From: Sedimentibacter sp. zth1
Lineage (GTDB): Bacteria; Bacillota; Clostridia; Tissierellales; Sedimentibacteraceae
Reading direction: 5' to 3'
Length of the DNA: 64,000 bases
NCBI RefSeq assembly: GCF_017352195.1
Contig: NZ_CP071445.1
Span: 1,116,001 to 1,180,000 of the forward strand
The translations under genes were made by a program, and so were the position numbers. The notes under the pieces were generated by a model. It was not told the DNA's origin. It searched no databases and was given only the letters and a program-made list of their open reading frames with translations. Of the stretch, positions 43,637-57,620 are shown in pieces. Position 1 is the first letter of the stretch. Each line of letters begins with the position of its first letter.

Positions 43637-44045
43637 GCACTTATGATTCAAAACTGCTATAATGTTAGTTGATTAGACCAAACAGAAAGGGATTTTGATA
43701 TAAGTGCTATCTAATTCTACCAATAATTTATTAAATTTAAAATATGAATCTTATGACTTTTTACCTAAATATCATAGAATAACTAATAGATTAGCTTTTT
43801 ACATATGTACAGAACTTAAGAAAACTAAATCTATGAAAGAAATTGCTATGGATACCAATGTTTCTATATCTTCTGTTATGAGCTTATTTAACTATGTTAA
43901 TTATGGAGTGCCTAAACTTGCTTCTGTTTTATCTATTGATGAATTTAAGGGTAATACCGTAGCTGGTAAATACTAATGTATTCTTGTTGATGGTCAAAAA
44001 AACAAAGTAATTAACATTTTACCTCACCAGCTATTGACAAAAAGC
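43637..44045 (+). mobile_element. ISL3-family insertion sequence remnant
   Basis: A left-end-like GGCACTTATGATTC (43637) precedes a GTG-started reading frame (43704) with I-T-N-R-L-A-F-Y-I and V-L-S-I-D-E-F-K-G-N, the conserved ISL3 transposase block around the second catalytic Asp. A TAA stop at 43974 replaces the Q of K-Y-Q-C-I-L; the frame resumes as C-I-L-V-D-G-Q. The N-terminal zinc-finger part is deleted and the 3' two thirds are missing. No right end is seen. Dead element. Confidence 0.75.
43704..44030 (+). pseudogene. ISL3 transposase fragment with premature stop
   Basis: 90 codons before the TAA, then about 18 more recognisable codons (C-I-L-V-D-G-Q-K-N-K-V-I-N-I-L-P). Internal deletion after residue ~18 and C-terminal truncation. 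Not functional. Confidence 0.75.
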
Positions 44046-44078
44046 CATAAAAAAAAGCAGGAAATATTTCACTGCTTA
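44046..44078 (-). terminator. Terminator of the rrn3-tRNA operon
   Basis: AAGCAG...CTGCTT stem with an inner GAAATATTTC palindrome, then eight T on the minus strand. Confidence 0.8.
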
Positions 44079-44102
44079 CATTAGCGATATTAAATTATAA
44101 AT

Positions 44103-44176
44103 TGGAGGCGCCACCCAGATTTGAACTGGGGATGAGGGTGTTGCAGACCCGTACCTTACCACTTGGCTATAGCGCC
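44103..44176 (-). tRNA. tRNA-Cys (GCA)
   Basis: Loop CTGCAAC (GCA), encoded CCA; last in the rrn3 array. Confidence 0.95.
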
Positions 44177-44193
44177 TTAATAATATAAAAAAA

Positions 44194-44271
44194 TGGGGTA
44201 AATAGTGGGAATCGAACCCACGACCTCCAGAGTCACAATCTGGCGCGCTAGCCGACTGCGCTATATCTACC
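44194..44271 (-). tRNA. tRNA-His (GTG), A37 form
   Basis: Loop TTGTGAC (GTG), extra G at -1 opposite C73, encoded CCA. The second copy at 58437 differs at positions 9 and 37. Confidence 0.93.
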
Positions 44272-44280
44272 ATAATTTTT

Positions 44281-44354
44281 TGGAGCGGGTGAAGGGAATC
44301 GGACCCTCGCAACCAGCTTGGAAGGCTGGGGCTCTACCACTGAGCTACACCCGC
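44281..44354 (-). tRNA. tRNA-Gly (TCC) with C55
   Basis: Loop CTTCCAA (TCC), encoded CCA. The T loop reads TCCGATT, so the near-universal T55 (pseudouridine) is C. Confidence 0.93.
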
Positions 44355-44386
44355 ATTATATGCGTTTTAATATTTTCTGTTACTTT

Positions 44387-44461
44387 TGGAGCGGAAGACG
44401 AGATTCGAACTCGCGACCCTCGCCTTGGCAAGGCGATGCTCTACCACTGAGCCACTTCCGC
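44387..44461 (-). tRNA. tRNA-Gly (GCC)
   Basis: Loop TTGCCAA (GCC), encoded CCA, normal TTCGAAT T loop. Confidence 0.95.
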
Positions 44462-44475
44462 ATTTTAAACTTAAT

Positions 44476-44560
44476 TGGTGGGAAGGACTGGATTCGAACC
44501 AGTGAAGGCGTTGCCAACGGATTTACAGTCCGTCCCCTTTAGCCACTCGGGAACCCTCCC
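44476..44560 (-). tRNA. tRNA-Tyr (GTA)
   Basis: Class II, loop CTGTAAA (GTA), long variable arm, encoded CCA. Confidence 0.95.
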
Positions 44561-44581
44561 ATATTATGTTTTTATTGAAAA

Positions 44582-44658
44582 TGGCGACTTGGATGGGGTT
44601 CGAACCCACGACCTCCAGCGTGACAGGCTGGCATTCTAACCAACTGAACTACCAAGCC
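44582..44658 (-). tRNA. tRNA-Asp (GTC)
   Basis: Loop CTGTCAC (GTC), encoded CCA. Confidence 0.95.
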
Positions 44659-44677
44659 ACATTCAATTTTATAAAAA

Positions 44678-44753
44678 TGGTGGAAACAATAGGGCTCGAA
44701 CCTATGACCCCCTGCTTGTAAGGCAGATGCTCTCCCAACTGAGCTATGCTTCC
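44678..44753 (-). tRNA. tRNA-Val (TAC)
   Basis: Loop CTTACAA (TAC), encoded CCA; same as the copy at 28047. Confidence 0.95.
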
Positions 44754-44771
44754 ATGTTTTTTATTTTGTAA

Positions 44772-44846
44772 TGGTGACCCTACCGAGACTCGAACTCGGG
44801 TTACTTCCGTGAAAGGGAAGTGTCTTAACCGCTTGACCATAGGGCC
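44772..44846 (-). tRNA. tRNA-Glu (TTC)
   Basis: Loop CTTTCAC (TTC), encoded CCA. Confidence 0.95.
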
Positions 44847-44854
44847 TTTTATTT

Positions 44855-44931
44855 TGGTAGCGGCGAACGGATTTGAACCGCTGACACTGCGGGTATGAAC
44901 CGCATGCTCTAGCCAACTGAGCTACGCCGCC
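44855..44931 (-). tRNA. tRNA-Met (CAT), elongator
   Basis: Loop TTCATAC (CAT), acceptor GGCGGCG, encoded CCA. Sequence style is that of elongator Met rather than the Ile2 type. Confidence 0.9.
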
Positions 44932-44965
44932 ATTCTCGTAATTGTCAGTATTACTTCTATATTTT

Positions 44966-45041
44966 TGGTAGCGGGGACAGGATTCGAACCTATGACCTTC
45001 GGGTTATGAGCCCGACGAGCTTCCAGCTGCTCCACCCCGCG
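44966..45041 (-). tRNA. tRNA-fMet (CAT), initiator
   Basis: Loop CTCATAA, unpaired C1-A72 end (CGCGGGG), GGG/CCC anticodon stem typical of initiators, encoded CCA. Confidence 0.95.
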
Positions 45042-45057
45042 ACAATTTAATTTAAAA

Positions 45058-45146
45058 TGGTACCGAAGACCAGACTTGAACTGGTACGTTCTTTAGGGAA
45101 CGCAGGATTTTAAGTCCTGTGCGTCTGCCAATTCCGCCACTCCGGC
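45058..45146 (-). tRNA. tRNA-Leu (TAA)
   Basis: Class II, loop CTTAAAA (TAA), encoded CCA. Confidence 0.95.
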
Positions 45147-45153
45147 ACATTCA

Positions 45154-45228
45154 TGGCTCCGAGGGTGGGGCTCGAACCCACGACCTACCGGTTAACAGCC
45201 GGTTGCTCCACCATTGAGCTACCTCGGA
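45154..45228 (-). tRNA. tRNA-Asn (GTT)
   Basis: Loop CTGTTAA (GTT), encoded CCA; first tRNA after the rrn3 5S. Confidence 0.95.
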
Positions 45229-45260
45229 ATATCTATTCTAATTAAATATTTAGATATCAA

Positions 45261-45376
<116 letters not shown>

Positions 45377-45595
45377 TTAGTATAACACGTAATCTAAAAA
45401 TTACTTCGTTATATTGTATATTAAGTTATCATTAAATTGAAAGTTTGAACTTTCAAAATTGTATAGGAAAAACTTTTCGAGATTTGTCCGACTGTATCAC
45501 AAATCTATTTACTCACTTACGTTCGTATAGATTTGGATTTCGCTGGATCTGACCTACCATCCATTTGAGAATCAAATGGGGTTAGGATCATTATT

Positions 45596-50701
<5,106 letters not shown>

Positions 50702-50944
50702 TCTGTTCTCAAGCTTACGCTTGGCATTAACTCGATATTTTTGTTATCTGCTGTGTCACTACTCTTCATCACTCGCTTACGTACTTTAGTACGTGCGCTC
50801 GTTCTTCATCGCGTTCCTTGCATATAGCAAAACTATCTTCGTTAGTTGTTGTTGTTTTTGTTTTTACTGTTTTTGTTCTATTTCTTATACTCTTGCGAGT
50901 ACTGAAACTAAAGGTTGTTCTTATGCTGTTTTATTGTCTAAGGT

Positions 50945-51139
50945 GCGAACAAATTTCGTCAAAAATTTTAAGTCAATTTGCACTTCGCAACGGCGTTAGC
51001 CATGTTGCGGGTTCTTATAAATTATCTTTTTTAGCACTTTCTGCGTTACTTTCATTTTCCAGTGCTCGTGTATTCTTTATACACTGTGCGCTTCAAATTT
51101 CAGTTGCCTTGAAATTATCTAAAAAATATTAATTTATAT
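50945..51139 (-). repeat. 195-bp insertion in the rrn3 leader
   Basis: rrn1 and rrn2 read GTCTAAGGT directly joined to TCATTTTTC; here 195 bp separate the two words. The insert has nested hairpins: CGCAAC-GGC-GTTA-GCC-AT-GTTGCG (50986-51009), AGCAC/GTGCT, and GTGTA/TACAC. The first is the reverse complement of a hairpin in the tRNA array at about 58829-58852. It separates promoter P1 from the leader module. Confidence 0.8.
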
Positions 51140-51178
51140 TCATTTTTCAATGCTTTGCTGTCTCTCAACAGCTTTATT

Positions 51179-51207
51179 AGTTTACCATCTCTATCGAAGT
51201 TTGTCAA
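51179..51207 (-). promoter_or_regulatory. rrn3 promoter P1
   Basis: TTGACA, 17-bp spacer, TAAACT; AAAGCTGTTG follows. Confidence 0.75.
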
Positions 51208-51274
51208 GAACTTTTTTAAAATTATTTATTTTTACATTTTATAACTTATTTCGCTCTTTTTCGACAGCTTTAAT

Positions 51275-51303
51275 AGATTATCACACTTATACTTTTTTGT
51301 CAA
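51275..51303 (-). promoter_or_regulatory. rrn3 promoter P2
   Basis: TTGACA, 17-bp spacer, TAATCT; ATTAAAGCTGTCGAAAAAG follows. Confidence 0.8.
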
Positions 51304-51358
51304 CTAATTTATTTTATTTAATTACTCTTAACTGATGTGTCTTTCCGACAGCTTTGAT

Positions 51359-51387
51359 ATATTAACACATACAAAAACATATGTCAA
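51359..51387 (-). promoter_or_regulatory. rrn3 promoter P3
   Basis: TTGACA, 17-bp spacer, TAATAT; ATCAAAGCTGTCGGAAAG follows. Confidence 0.8.
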
Positions 51388-51427
51388 TAATATTCTTACC
51401 AATTTTTATATATTCTATATTTTAGTT

Positions 51428-51988
51428 CTATACAGCTCTAATTTGTTTGATTTTATCAGAAATACTTTTTAAATCTTGCCAAGCATCTTTTTTTGCAGAT
51501 TCATTTCTCAATAAATATGATGGATGATATATTGCAGTAAATAAGATACCGCCCTTATCTACCCATTTGCCCCTCATAGACGTTATTGTTTTATTTGAAT
51601 AAATAAGCTTTTTAGCGGCAACTGAACCTAAACAAACTATAATCTTAGGATTTATTAATTTAACTTGCCATCTTAAGTAATCAATACACAATTCTTGTTC
51701 ATCATCCATTGGATTTCTATTTTTCGGTGGTCTACATTTTACGATATTAGTAATATATATATCTTCTCTAGTAAGATTAATAGATTTAATCATTTTTTCA
51801 AAAAGCTGTCCTGCCTTTCCAACAAACGGTCTTCCTTGCAAATCTTCATTATATCCAGGTCCTTCACCAACAAACATAATAACGGAATTTGCATTACCCT
51901 CACCAAAAACAACATTAGTTCTCATTTCAGATAATCTACATTTATTACACTTTAAGCAAAATTTCTTTACTTCATCTAATGTATACAC
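51428..51988 (-). CDS. Family 4 uracil-DNA glycosylase
   Basis: 186 residues from a GTG at 51988 (site GGAGAT). It has G-E-G-P-G-Y-N-E-D (41-49, catalytic loop, Glu in place of Asp/Asn), Q-G-R-P-F-V-G-K-A-G, N-I-V-K-C-R-P-P-K-N-R-N-P (81-93) and H-P-S-Y-L-L (155-160). The four Fe-S ligand Cys of the family are C14, C17, C85 and C101. The enzyme removes uracil from deaminated DNA at the start of base-excision repair. It is divergent from clpB and stands alone, just upstream of the rrn3 promoters in the same direction; no terminator is evident between them. Confidence 0.9.
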   Translation of the reverse strand: MYTLDEVKKFCLKCNKCRLSEMRTNVVFGEGNANSVIMFVGEGPGYNEDLQGRPFVGKAGQLFEKMIKSINLTREDIYITNIVKCRPPKNRNPMDDEQELCIDYLRWQVKLINPKIIVCLGSVAAKKLIYSNKTITSMRGKWVDKGGILFTAIYHPSYLLRNESAKKDAWQDLKSISDKIKQIRAV

Positions 51989-52144
51989 TTTAACATCTCC
52001 AAACTATAAAAGTTATATCTAAGATAATTATATAACACACACTATCATAATTCAATATACATTCTATATTGATAATATATATGAGTAGACATAAAAAATT
52101 TATCAGTGTAAAATAGAATGTATAAAGTAGAAAGGTGTGATTAC

Positions 52145-54730
52145 ATGAATGCTGATAAATTTTCAGAAACTGGAATTCAAGTTATGCGTGACTCTCAAAG
52201 CATAGCAATAAAATATGGAAATGTTGAATTAACTGAATTACATATGCATTTAGCAATTATTAAGCAAAAAAATACTATAATAGCGAATATATTAAAAGAC
52301 ATGGATATCGATATATTTTCATATATTAGGGATATAGAACAAGCAATAGATAAGCTTCAAAAGCAAGATGCTTTAACTAAATTATATTACAATAGAACAT
52401 CACAAAAAATTATTCTTGTTGCAGAAGACTTTGCTAGGGAAATGTATGAATCTCTTATAGGCTTAGAGCACTTATATCTTGCTATTTTGAAGGAAAATAA
52501 AATTACAAGTCAAAGCATTTTTGAAAAATATAATATTCATCTTCAAAAATTCTACGATAAATTGATAGAACAAAAATCTACTCTTAAAATAAAAAACAAT
52601 AAGGTAGAAGGGTTGACCAACATTTTATTAAAATACGGAAGAGACTTAACTGCTGAAGCTATTCAGGGTGAATTAGACCCTGTAATAGGTAGAGAAGAAG
52701 AAATTAATAGAATGATTCGAATATTATCAAGAAGAACAAAAAACAATCCAGTTATAATTGGAGATCCAGGCGTTGGAAAAACTGCAATTGTAGAAGGATT
52801 AGCACAAAGAATTATTAGAAATGATGTACCAGATGCCTTAAGAGATAGAATTATTTTTTCATTAGATATGGGATCACTTATAGCTGGTGCTAAATTCAGA
52901 GGAGAATTTGAAGAAAGACTTAAAGAAGTATTAAAAATACTAAAAAATTCAAATGGTCAAATAATACTATATATAGATGAACTTCATACAGTAGTTGGAA
53001 CTGGAGATTCAAATGGTGGACTTGATACATCTAATATGTTAAAACCTATGCTTGCAAGAGGAGAAATTTTAACCATTGGTTCTACTACATATGATGAATA
53101 CAAAAAATTTATTGAAAAAGACGGAGCTTTGGAAAGAAGATTCCAAAAAATATTAGTTGAAGCTCCAACGGTTGAACAAACTATATCAATACTTCGAGGT
53201 ATAAAATCAAAATACGAAATGCATCATGGTATTAGAATATCCGATAAATCTATAATAGCCTGTGCTATATTATCTGATAGATATATCTCTGATAGATTTC
53301 TACCTGATAAAGCAATTGATTTAATGGATGAAGCTTCCTCAATGGTGAGAACAAATGTAGATTCACTTCCAATTGAAATTGATGAAATGCAAAGAAAAAT
53401 TTTACATTTAGAAATCGAAAAAATTTCATTATCACAAGAAAATGATAGTTTCTACACTCGGAAATGTAAGGAATTAGATAATAATATAAATACTCTAAAA
53501 AACCTATATGAAATCGAATTCAAGAAATGGGCAATTGATAAAAAAATAGTTGATAGAATAAAACAAATTAAGCAACAAATAAATGAGGTTAAAATTCAAG
53601 TAGATGAAGCAACTAGAAAAAATGATTTTGAGAAAATTTCAGAACTTAATTTTTTCAAACTAAAGAAATTAGAAAATGAAGAATTAAAATTAAATAAAAA
53701 ACCATATACATACAAAATAAAAGAAGAAGTTACCGAAGATGATATTGCTGAAGTAGTTTCAAAATGGACAGGCATTCCAATTAGTAAATTGACTGAAACA
53801 GAAAAACAAAAAGTATTGAACTTAAATTCTATTCTGCATGAGCAAATTGTCGGACAAGAAGATGCAGTTTGTGCTGTATGTAATGCAATCATTAGAGCTA
53901 AATCTGGTGTTAAAAAATTACAAAAACCAATTGGAACATTTATGTTTTTAGGTCCTACAGGAGTTGGTAAAACACAACTTGTTAAAACACTTGCTAAAAC
54001 ATTATTTGAGAATAAAGCAAGTTTAATAAGATTAGATATGAGTGAATACATGGAAAAACACTCTGTATCTAAGCTTATAGGTGCACCTCCAGGATATATT
54101 GGTCACGATGATGGTGGTCAACTTACTGAAGCAGTCAGAAAGCAACCATACAGTGTTGTTTTATTTGATGAAATTGAAAAGGCAAATTCTGAAGTTTTCA
54201 ATTTGCTTCTTCAAGTATTGGATGAAGGTAGACTTACCGACAGTAAAGGTAGAACTATTGATTTTAAAAATACTTTAATAATCATGACATCTAATATTGG
54301 ATCAGGTAGTATTGTAGAAAAATTTAATTTAAATTATTATGAAAATATTGAACAAAGTATAAGAGAAAAAGTAATGCAAATATTAAAAGAAAAATTTAAG
54401 CCTGAATTTTTAAATAGACTTGATGATATTGTTCTATTTAAACCACTAAATAAATGTGATTTAGAAAAAATTATAAATATAGAATTGCTACAAATAAATA
54501 AAGACCTAAGCAATCAAAAAATTAACATAGCATTGGACAATACATGTATTAAATACATTATTGAAAATTCATTTTCTGTTCAATATGGAGCAAGACCTAT
54601 AAAAAGATTTATAGAAAAAGAAATTACTACTGAAATAGGCAGAATGATACTACAAGATAAAATAAATAAATTTGACTCTCTGTTAATTTTATATAAGGAC
54701 AATAAGTTAGTATTTAAAATAAATAACTAA
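52145..54730 (+). CDS. clpB: ClpB-type AAA+ disaggregase
   Basis: 861 residues from ATG 52145 (site GAAAGGTG); a codon run nine residues upstream lacks support. The N domain has two Clp_N repeats (about 5-145); NBD1 has G-D-P-G-V-G-K-T (206-213) and L-Y-I-D-E-L-H-T-V-V-G; a ~110-residue coiled-coil middle domain is of ClpB length; NBD2 has G-P-T-G-V-G-K-T, F-D-E-I-E-K-A and the sensor R-P-I-K-R-F-I-E. It solubilises aggregated proteins with DnaK. No CIRCE or CtsR repeat is visible upstream. The N domain is rather divergent from common ClpB and lacks the I-G-F/L ClpP-binding loop, in agreement with ClpB and not ClpC. Confidence 0.85.
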   Translation: MNADKFSETGIQVMRDSQSIAIKYGNVELTELHMHLAIIKQKNTIIANILKDMDIDIFSYIRDIEQAIDKLQKQDALTKLYYNRTSQKIILVAEDFAREMYESLIGLEHLYLAILKENKITSQSIFEKYNIHLQKFYDKLIEQKSTLKIKNNKVEGLTNILLKYGRDLTAEAIQGELDPVIGREEEINRMIRILSRRTKNNPVIIGDPGVGKTAIVEGLAQRIIRNDVPDALRDRIIFSLDMGSLIAGAKFRGEFEERLKEVLKILKNSNGQIILYIDELHTVVGTGDSNGGLDTSNMLKPMLARGEILTIGSTTYDEYKKFIEKDGALERRFQKILVEAPTVEQTISILRGIKSKYEMHHGIRISDKSIIACAILSDRYISDRFLPDKAIDLMDEASSMVRTNVDSLPIEIDEMQRKILHLEIEKISLSQENDSFYTRKCKELDNNINTLKNLYEIEFKKWAIDKKIVDRIKQIKQQINEVKIQVDEATRKNDFEKISELNFFKLKKLENEELKLNKKPYTYKIKEEVTEDDIAEVVSKWTGIPISKLTETEKQKVLNLNSILHEQIVGQEDAVCAVCNAIIRAKSGVKKLQKPIGTFMFLGPTGVGKTQLVKTLAKTLFENKASLIRLDMSEYMEKHSVSKLIGAPPGYIGHDDGGQLTEAVRKQPYSVVLFDEIEKANSEVFNLLLQVLDEGRLTDSKGRTIDFKNTLIIMTSNIGSGSIVEKFNLNYYENIEQSIREKVMQILKEKFKPEFLNRLDDIVLFKPLNKCDLEKIINIELLQINKDLSNQKINIALDNTCIKYIIENSFSVQYGARPIKRFIEKEITTEIGRMILQDKINKFDSLLILYKDNKLVFKINN

Positions 54731-54748
54731 TTCTTTTAATAAAAATAA

Positions 54749-54779
54749 GCTGTTGTAAAATTAAATTATTTACAACAGC
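54749..54779. terminator. Bidirectional terminator between clpB and the OCD-like genes
   Basis: GCTGTTGTAAA / TTTACAACAGC stem; T-rich on the minus side, weaker on the plus side. Confidence 0.75.
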
Positions 54780-54791
54780 CTTAATATAAAT

Positions 54792-55883
54792 TTATGCTAG
54801 TGCTCTTCCTATATTTTTTACAAAATCTTGTGTATTTGTTACAACTGATGTAGCTGTTAGTGTTCCTCTGTCAGCTAATTTATTTACAGCAAATTCCTGA
54901 ATATCAACTGTATACATGTAAACTGGTCTTATTACACCATCGAATTCATTATAAGACGGTGTCATATTACCAGTGGCAATGGTAAATAAAATTGTTGATA
55001 CCATGATTATTGTTGATGTTTTACGTGCATGCTTACGCATAGCATTCTGTGCTTCATATACGTTATCATATGTTCCTGGCAAAGTAAATCTATCTCTTAC
55101 AGTGCTTGCAAGTACAAATGGAACATTGCATTCAACACAAGCTTTCATTATACCATCCTTTACCTGTCCTGATTTAACGAATGATTCTATTGAGCCCGCT
55201 TCTCTAACCATATTTATTGTTTCATAATAATTTTCATATGTATTCTGTTCTCTTCTAAATACCTTTTGTCCCCATGTAGTACCAAATGTTCCACATTCTA
55301 AATCAAAAGCTGCAAGGCTTGTACCACAAAGTATAGCATTTACATATCCTTCTCTAATAAGTCTTTCCATAGCATTTCTTGTATCTTCATCAAGACTTAT
55401 AGCTGTACCTAAAACCCATGTAACATAACCATTCTTAGCTTTTTCATGTTTAAGAATTTCATAAAGTTGGTCATAGTCAATGCTAAATGCAGTTTCTCTT
55501 GATCTACCGCTTCTAAAAGCAAATGTATCAGAATCATGTGATTTATTAACAAATCCTTGAGTATACATATAAATTCCTTGACTTCCATCTTCTGTTCTAC
55601 CAATAACTACTTTATCGCCAACTTTTAAATTTCTAAATTCTACTATATTTACAGATTCTTTTCCCATTTCATCATATGCCACACAAACTGTATCCATTCT
55701 ACTTTCAGTAGCCAAAACCCATTTATTATTAATTTTAAAATATTCAGGAAAAACAGACAATGCATGATAATTAGCTGGAGAAACTCCATCCTTAACTACC
55801 TCCACCAAAGTGGCATTTGGTGCATTTATGAAAATTTCTTGGTTAAAGTCAGGTGGTGTATATTTAGGAATATTTAATGCCAT
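54792..55883 (-). CDS. Archaeal-type ornithine cyclodeaminase-like protein (LOR/SDH family), copy B
   Basis: 363 residues, start ATG after AAAGGAGGAAA. The N-terminal half is a beta-rich domain (V-K-D-G-V-S-P-A-N-Y; K-V-G-D-K-V-V-I-G). The C-terminal half is the Rossmann-type domain of the TIGR00300/LOR-SDH group: G-Y-V-N-A-I-L-C-G-T-S-L-A-A-F-D-L-E, R-E-A-G-S-I, C-N-V-P-F-V-L-A-S-T-V-R-D-R and a late V-Y-M-Y-T-V-D. An archaeal relative is known as ornithine cyclodeaminase (family knowledge), as is the C-terminal half of cyanobacterial arginine-dihydrolase fusions. R-D-D-G-P-L-P of copy A is R-D-R-F-T-L-P here, so activity may differ. It begins directly after the stop of copy A, so is translationally coupled. 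Confidence 0.65.
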   Translation of the reverse strand: MALNIPKYTPPDFNQEIFINAPNATLVEVVKDGVSPANYHALSVFPEYFKINNKWVLATESRMDTVCVAYDEMGKESVNIVEFRNLKVGDKVVIGRTEDGSQGIYMYTQGFVNKSHDSDTFAFRSGRSRETAFSIDYDQLYEILKHEKAKNGYVTWVLGTAISLDEDTRNAMERLIREGYVNAILCGTSLAAFDLECGTFGTTWGQKVFRREQNTYENYYETINMVREAGSIESFVKSGQVKDGIMKACVECNVPFVLASTVRDRFTLPGTYDNVYEAQNAMRKHARKTSTIIMVSTILFTIATGNMTPSYNEFDGVIRPVYMYTVDIQEFAVNKLADRGTLTATSVVTNTQDFVKNIGRALA

Positions 55884-57074
55884 TTATTTTTCCTCCTTTA
55901 TTTTAAGTTCTTTTTCTTTTTCATCTTTTTTTACATTAGTTCTTTCACAGTATTCATTTACATTAACTTCAACGCTTTCAACCTGTAAATCTTCAACTGG
56001 TGTTAACAATGCCTTTTGAACATTTACTACAAAATCCTGTACATTTGTAACTAAAGTCCTTACTGCAATGTTTTCTCTAGCTGCCGCAACTTTATTAACA
56101 ACGTTTTCAGTTACATCAACAGTATACATAAATACTGGAACTATTGCTCCATCTTCTTTTATTCTATAGCTTGATGCTAATTCTGCTGTAGAAACAGAAT
56201 GAAGCATTGTAGCTAAACAAATAACAAGTGTTGCTTTATCAGTTTGCTCTTTAACTGCATTTAAGCCTTTTGAAACATTATGATATACTTCTGGTAATGG
56301 TCCATCATCTCTTATAGAACCAGCTAATACAAATGGTATATCTAATTTATTAAGCGTCTTAATAAATCCATTTTTAACATTACCATCAGCTATAAATTTA
56401 TCTATTGATCCTGCTCTTCTAACCTCATTTAATAAATCCAAGTGATTATAATGTCCCATTGGTTGTGAAACTTGTGTGTAAATATTTTGTCCTAATGCAG
56501 TATCTAAATATCCACCTTCAAGATCATGTGTAGCCATAGCATTACCTGCTAGCAAAGCTTGTACATAACCATTTTCTGCAAGTTGAGATAAACCTATTCT
56601 TGTATCAAAATCAAATACAACTGAAGGTCCTAAAACCCATACTATGTATCCTCCATTTTCTTTTTCATAACGCATAAGGTCGAATAAATAATCATAGTCG
56701 TTAGTAAATGATGTTTCAACAGATTTGCCTGCATGACTAATAACAGCTTCATCAAATCCCTCTCTATAAACTATGACTCCATTTGTTCCATCTGATTCTT
56801 TCCCTAAAACAACCTTGTCTCCTAAAACTAAATCATTTAACTCTTTTATAATAATATCCTCTTTTTGTAAAACAGCTACACAATTCTGTGAATTATGTTT
56901 AGGTAATATCCACCTATTATTGTAATGATAATAAGTAGGTATATGACTAGTTAGATAAAAACCCTTTGGGGATACTCCATCCTTTTTTACTTCGGCTACT
57001 CTTATTTCATTTGCACTTAAGAATTTTTCAGAAGTAAAATCCGGTGGTGTGAACTTTGGTAATTCAAATGCCAT
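55884..57074 (-). CDS. Archaeal-type ornithine cyclodeaminase-like protein (LOR/SDH family), copy A
   Basis: 396 residues, start ATG after AAAGGAGC. Same layout as copy B: V-K-K-D-G-V-S-P-K-G-F, V-L-G-D-K-V-V-L-G, then G-Y-V-Q-A-L-L-A-G-N-A-M-A-T-H-D-L-E, V-R-R-A-G-S-I, L-A-G-S-I-R-D-D-G-P-L-P and M-Y-T-V-D. The R-D-D-G-P-L-P motif is that of the known family, so this copy seems the more canonical. A ~30-residue charged tail (K-K-D-E-K-E-K-E-L) is absent from copy B. The pair may form a heteromer, or one may be a regulatory subunit (inference). Likely substrate ornithine or a related amino acid; not proven. Confidence 0.65.
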   Translation of the reverse strand: MAFELPKFTPPDFTSEKFLSANEIRVAEVKKDGVSPKGFYLTSHIPTYYHYNNRWILPKHNSQNCVAVLQKEDIIIKELNDLVLGDKVVLGKESDGTNGVIVYREGFDEAVISHAGKSVETSFTNDYDYLFDLMRYEKENGGYIVWVLGPSVVFDFDTRIGLSQLAENGYVQALLAGNAMATHDLEGGYLDTALGQNIYTQVSQPMGHYNHLDLLNEVRRAGSIDKFIADGNVKNGFIKTLNKLDIPFVLAGSIRDDGPLPEVYHNVSKGLNAVKEQTDKATLVICLATMLHSVSTAELASSYRIKEDGAIVPVFMYTVDVTENVVNKVAAARENIAVRTLVTNVQDFVVNVQKALLTPVEDLQVESVEVNVNEYCERTNVKKDEKEKELKIKEEK

Positions 57075-57570
57075 AAAATGCTCCTTTTGTTTAAATATTT
57101 TTGATGTTTATAATTACTCACATAGCAATTCTCTATATGAAATTAAACATAATTTGTTATTAATTTAATTATCAATTTATTGAATGAGTTTTTGTTGCAA
57201 AATTACTTATTTAATTGTTATTTCCCAATATAAGTATATTTTATTATAACATATTTTTAAAAAAAATCCATTAAAATAAATAAAATATTCAAAATTATTT
57301 ATTTGTTAATTTTTTATCTTAATATATAATATTTTATATTTAATTAATTAATTTTGGCATTTTACTTATTTATATTCTGATTTTTACATATATCATATTA
57401 TATTTAGATATATTTAGATTTTGTATATTTTAAAATTTTATTAAAATATATAATGTTTACTAAAGTATATTTATTATTTTATCGTATATTATTAAATATT
57501 ACATACTAATTAGTCAAATTACCAGGTTATACATATTTTTTTGTACTATAATTAATAAAATATTGAAAAT
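57075..57570. other. Very AT-rich gene-free interval
   Basis: About 500 nt of almost pure A/T with no ORF, no clear hairpin except short ATTAAT repeats, and no tRNA. It must hold the promoter of the OCD-like pair near its left end, but AT richness makes a specific call unsafe. No riboswitch was recognised. Confidence 0.6.
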
Positions 57571-57614
57571 AAAAAAGCCCACCTTAACTTCATATCAAGA
57601 GGACTTAATGTGCT
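57571..57614 (-). terminator. Terminator of the MGMT gene
   Basis: An imperfect hairpin (AGCACATTAAG...TTAAGGTGGGCT) followed by six T on the minus strand. It begins after the distal TAA stop at 57621, not after the internal TGA, which supports a longer gene. Confidence 0.65.
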
Positions 57615-57620
57615 AATACT

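Noticed and set aside
53596-54051. 151-aa minus ORF inside clpB
   Set aside because: Antisense shadow of the conserved NBD2 region.
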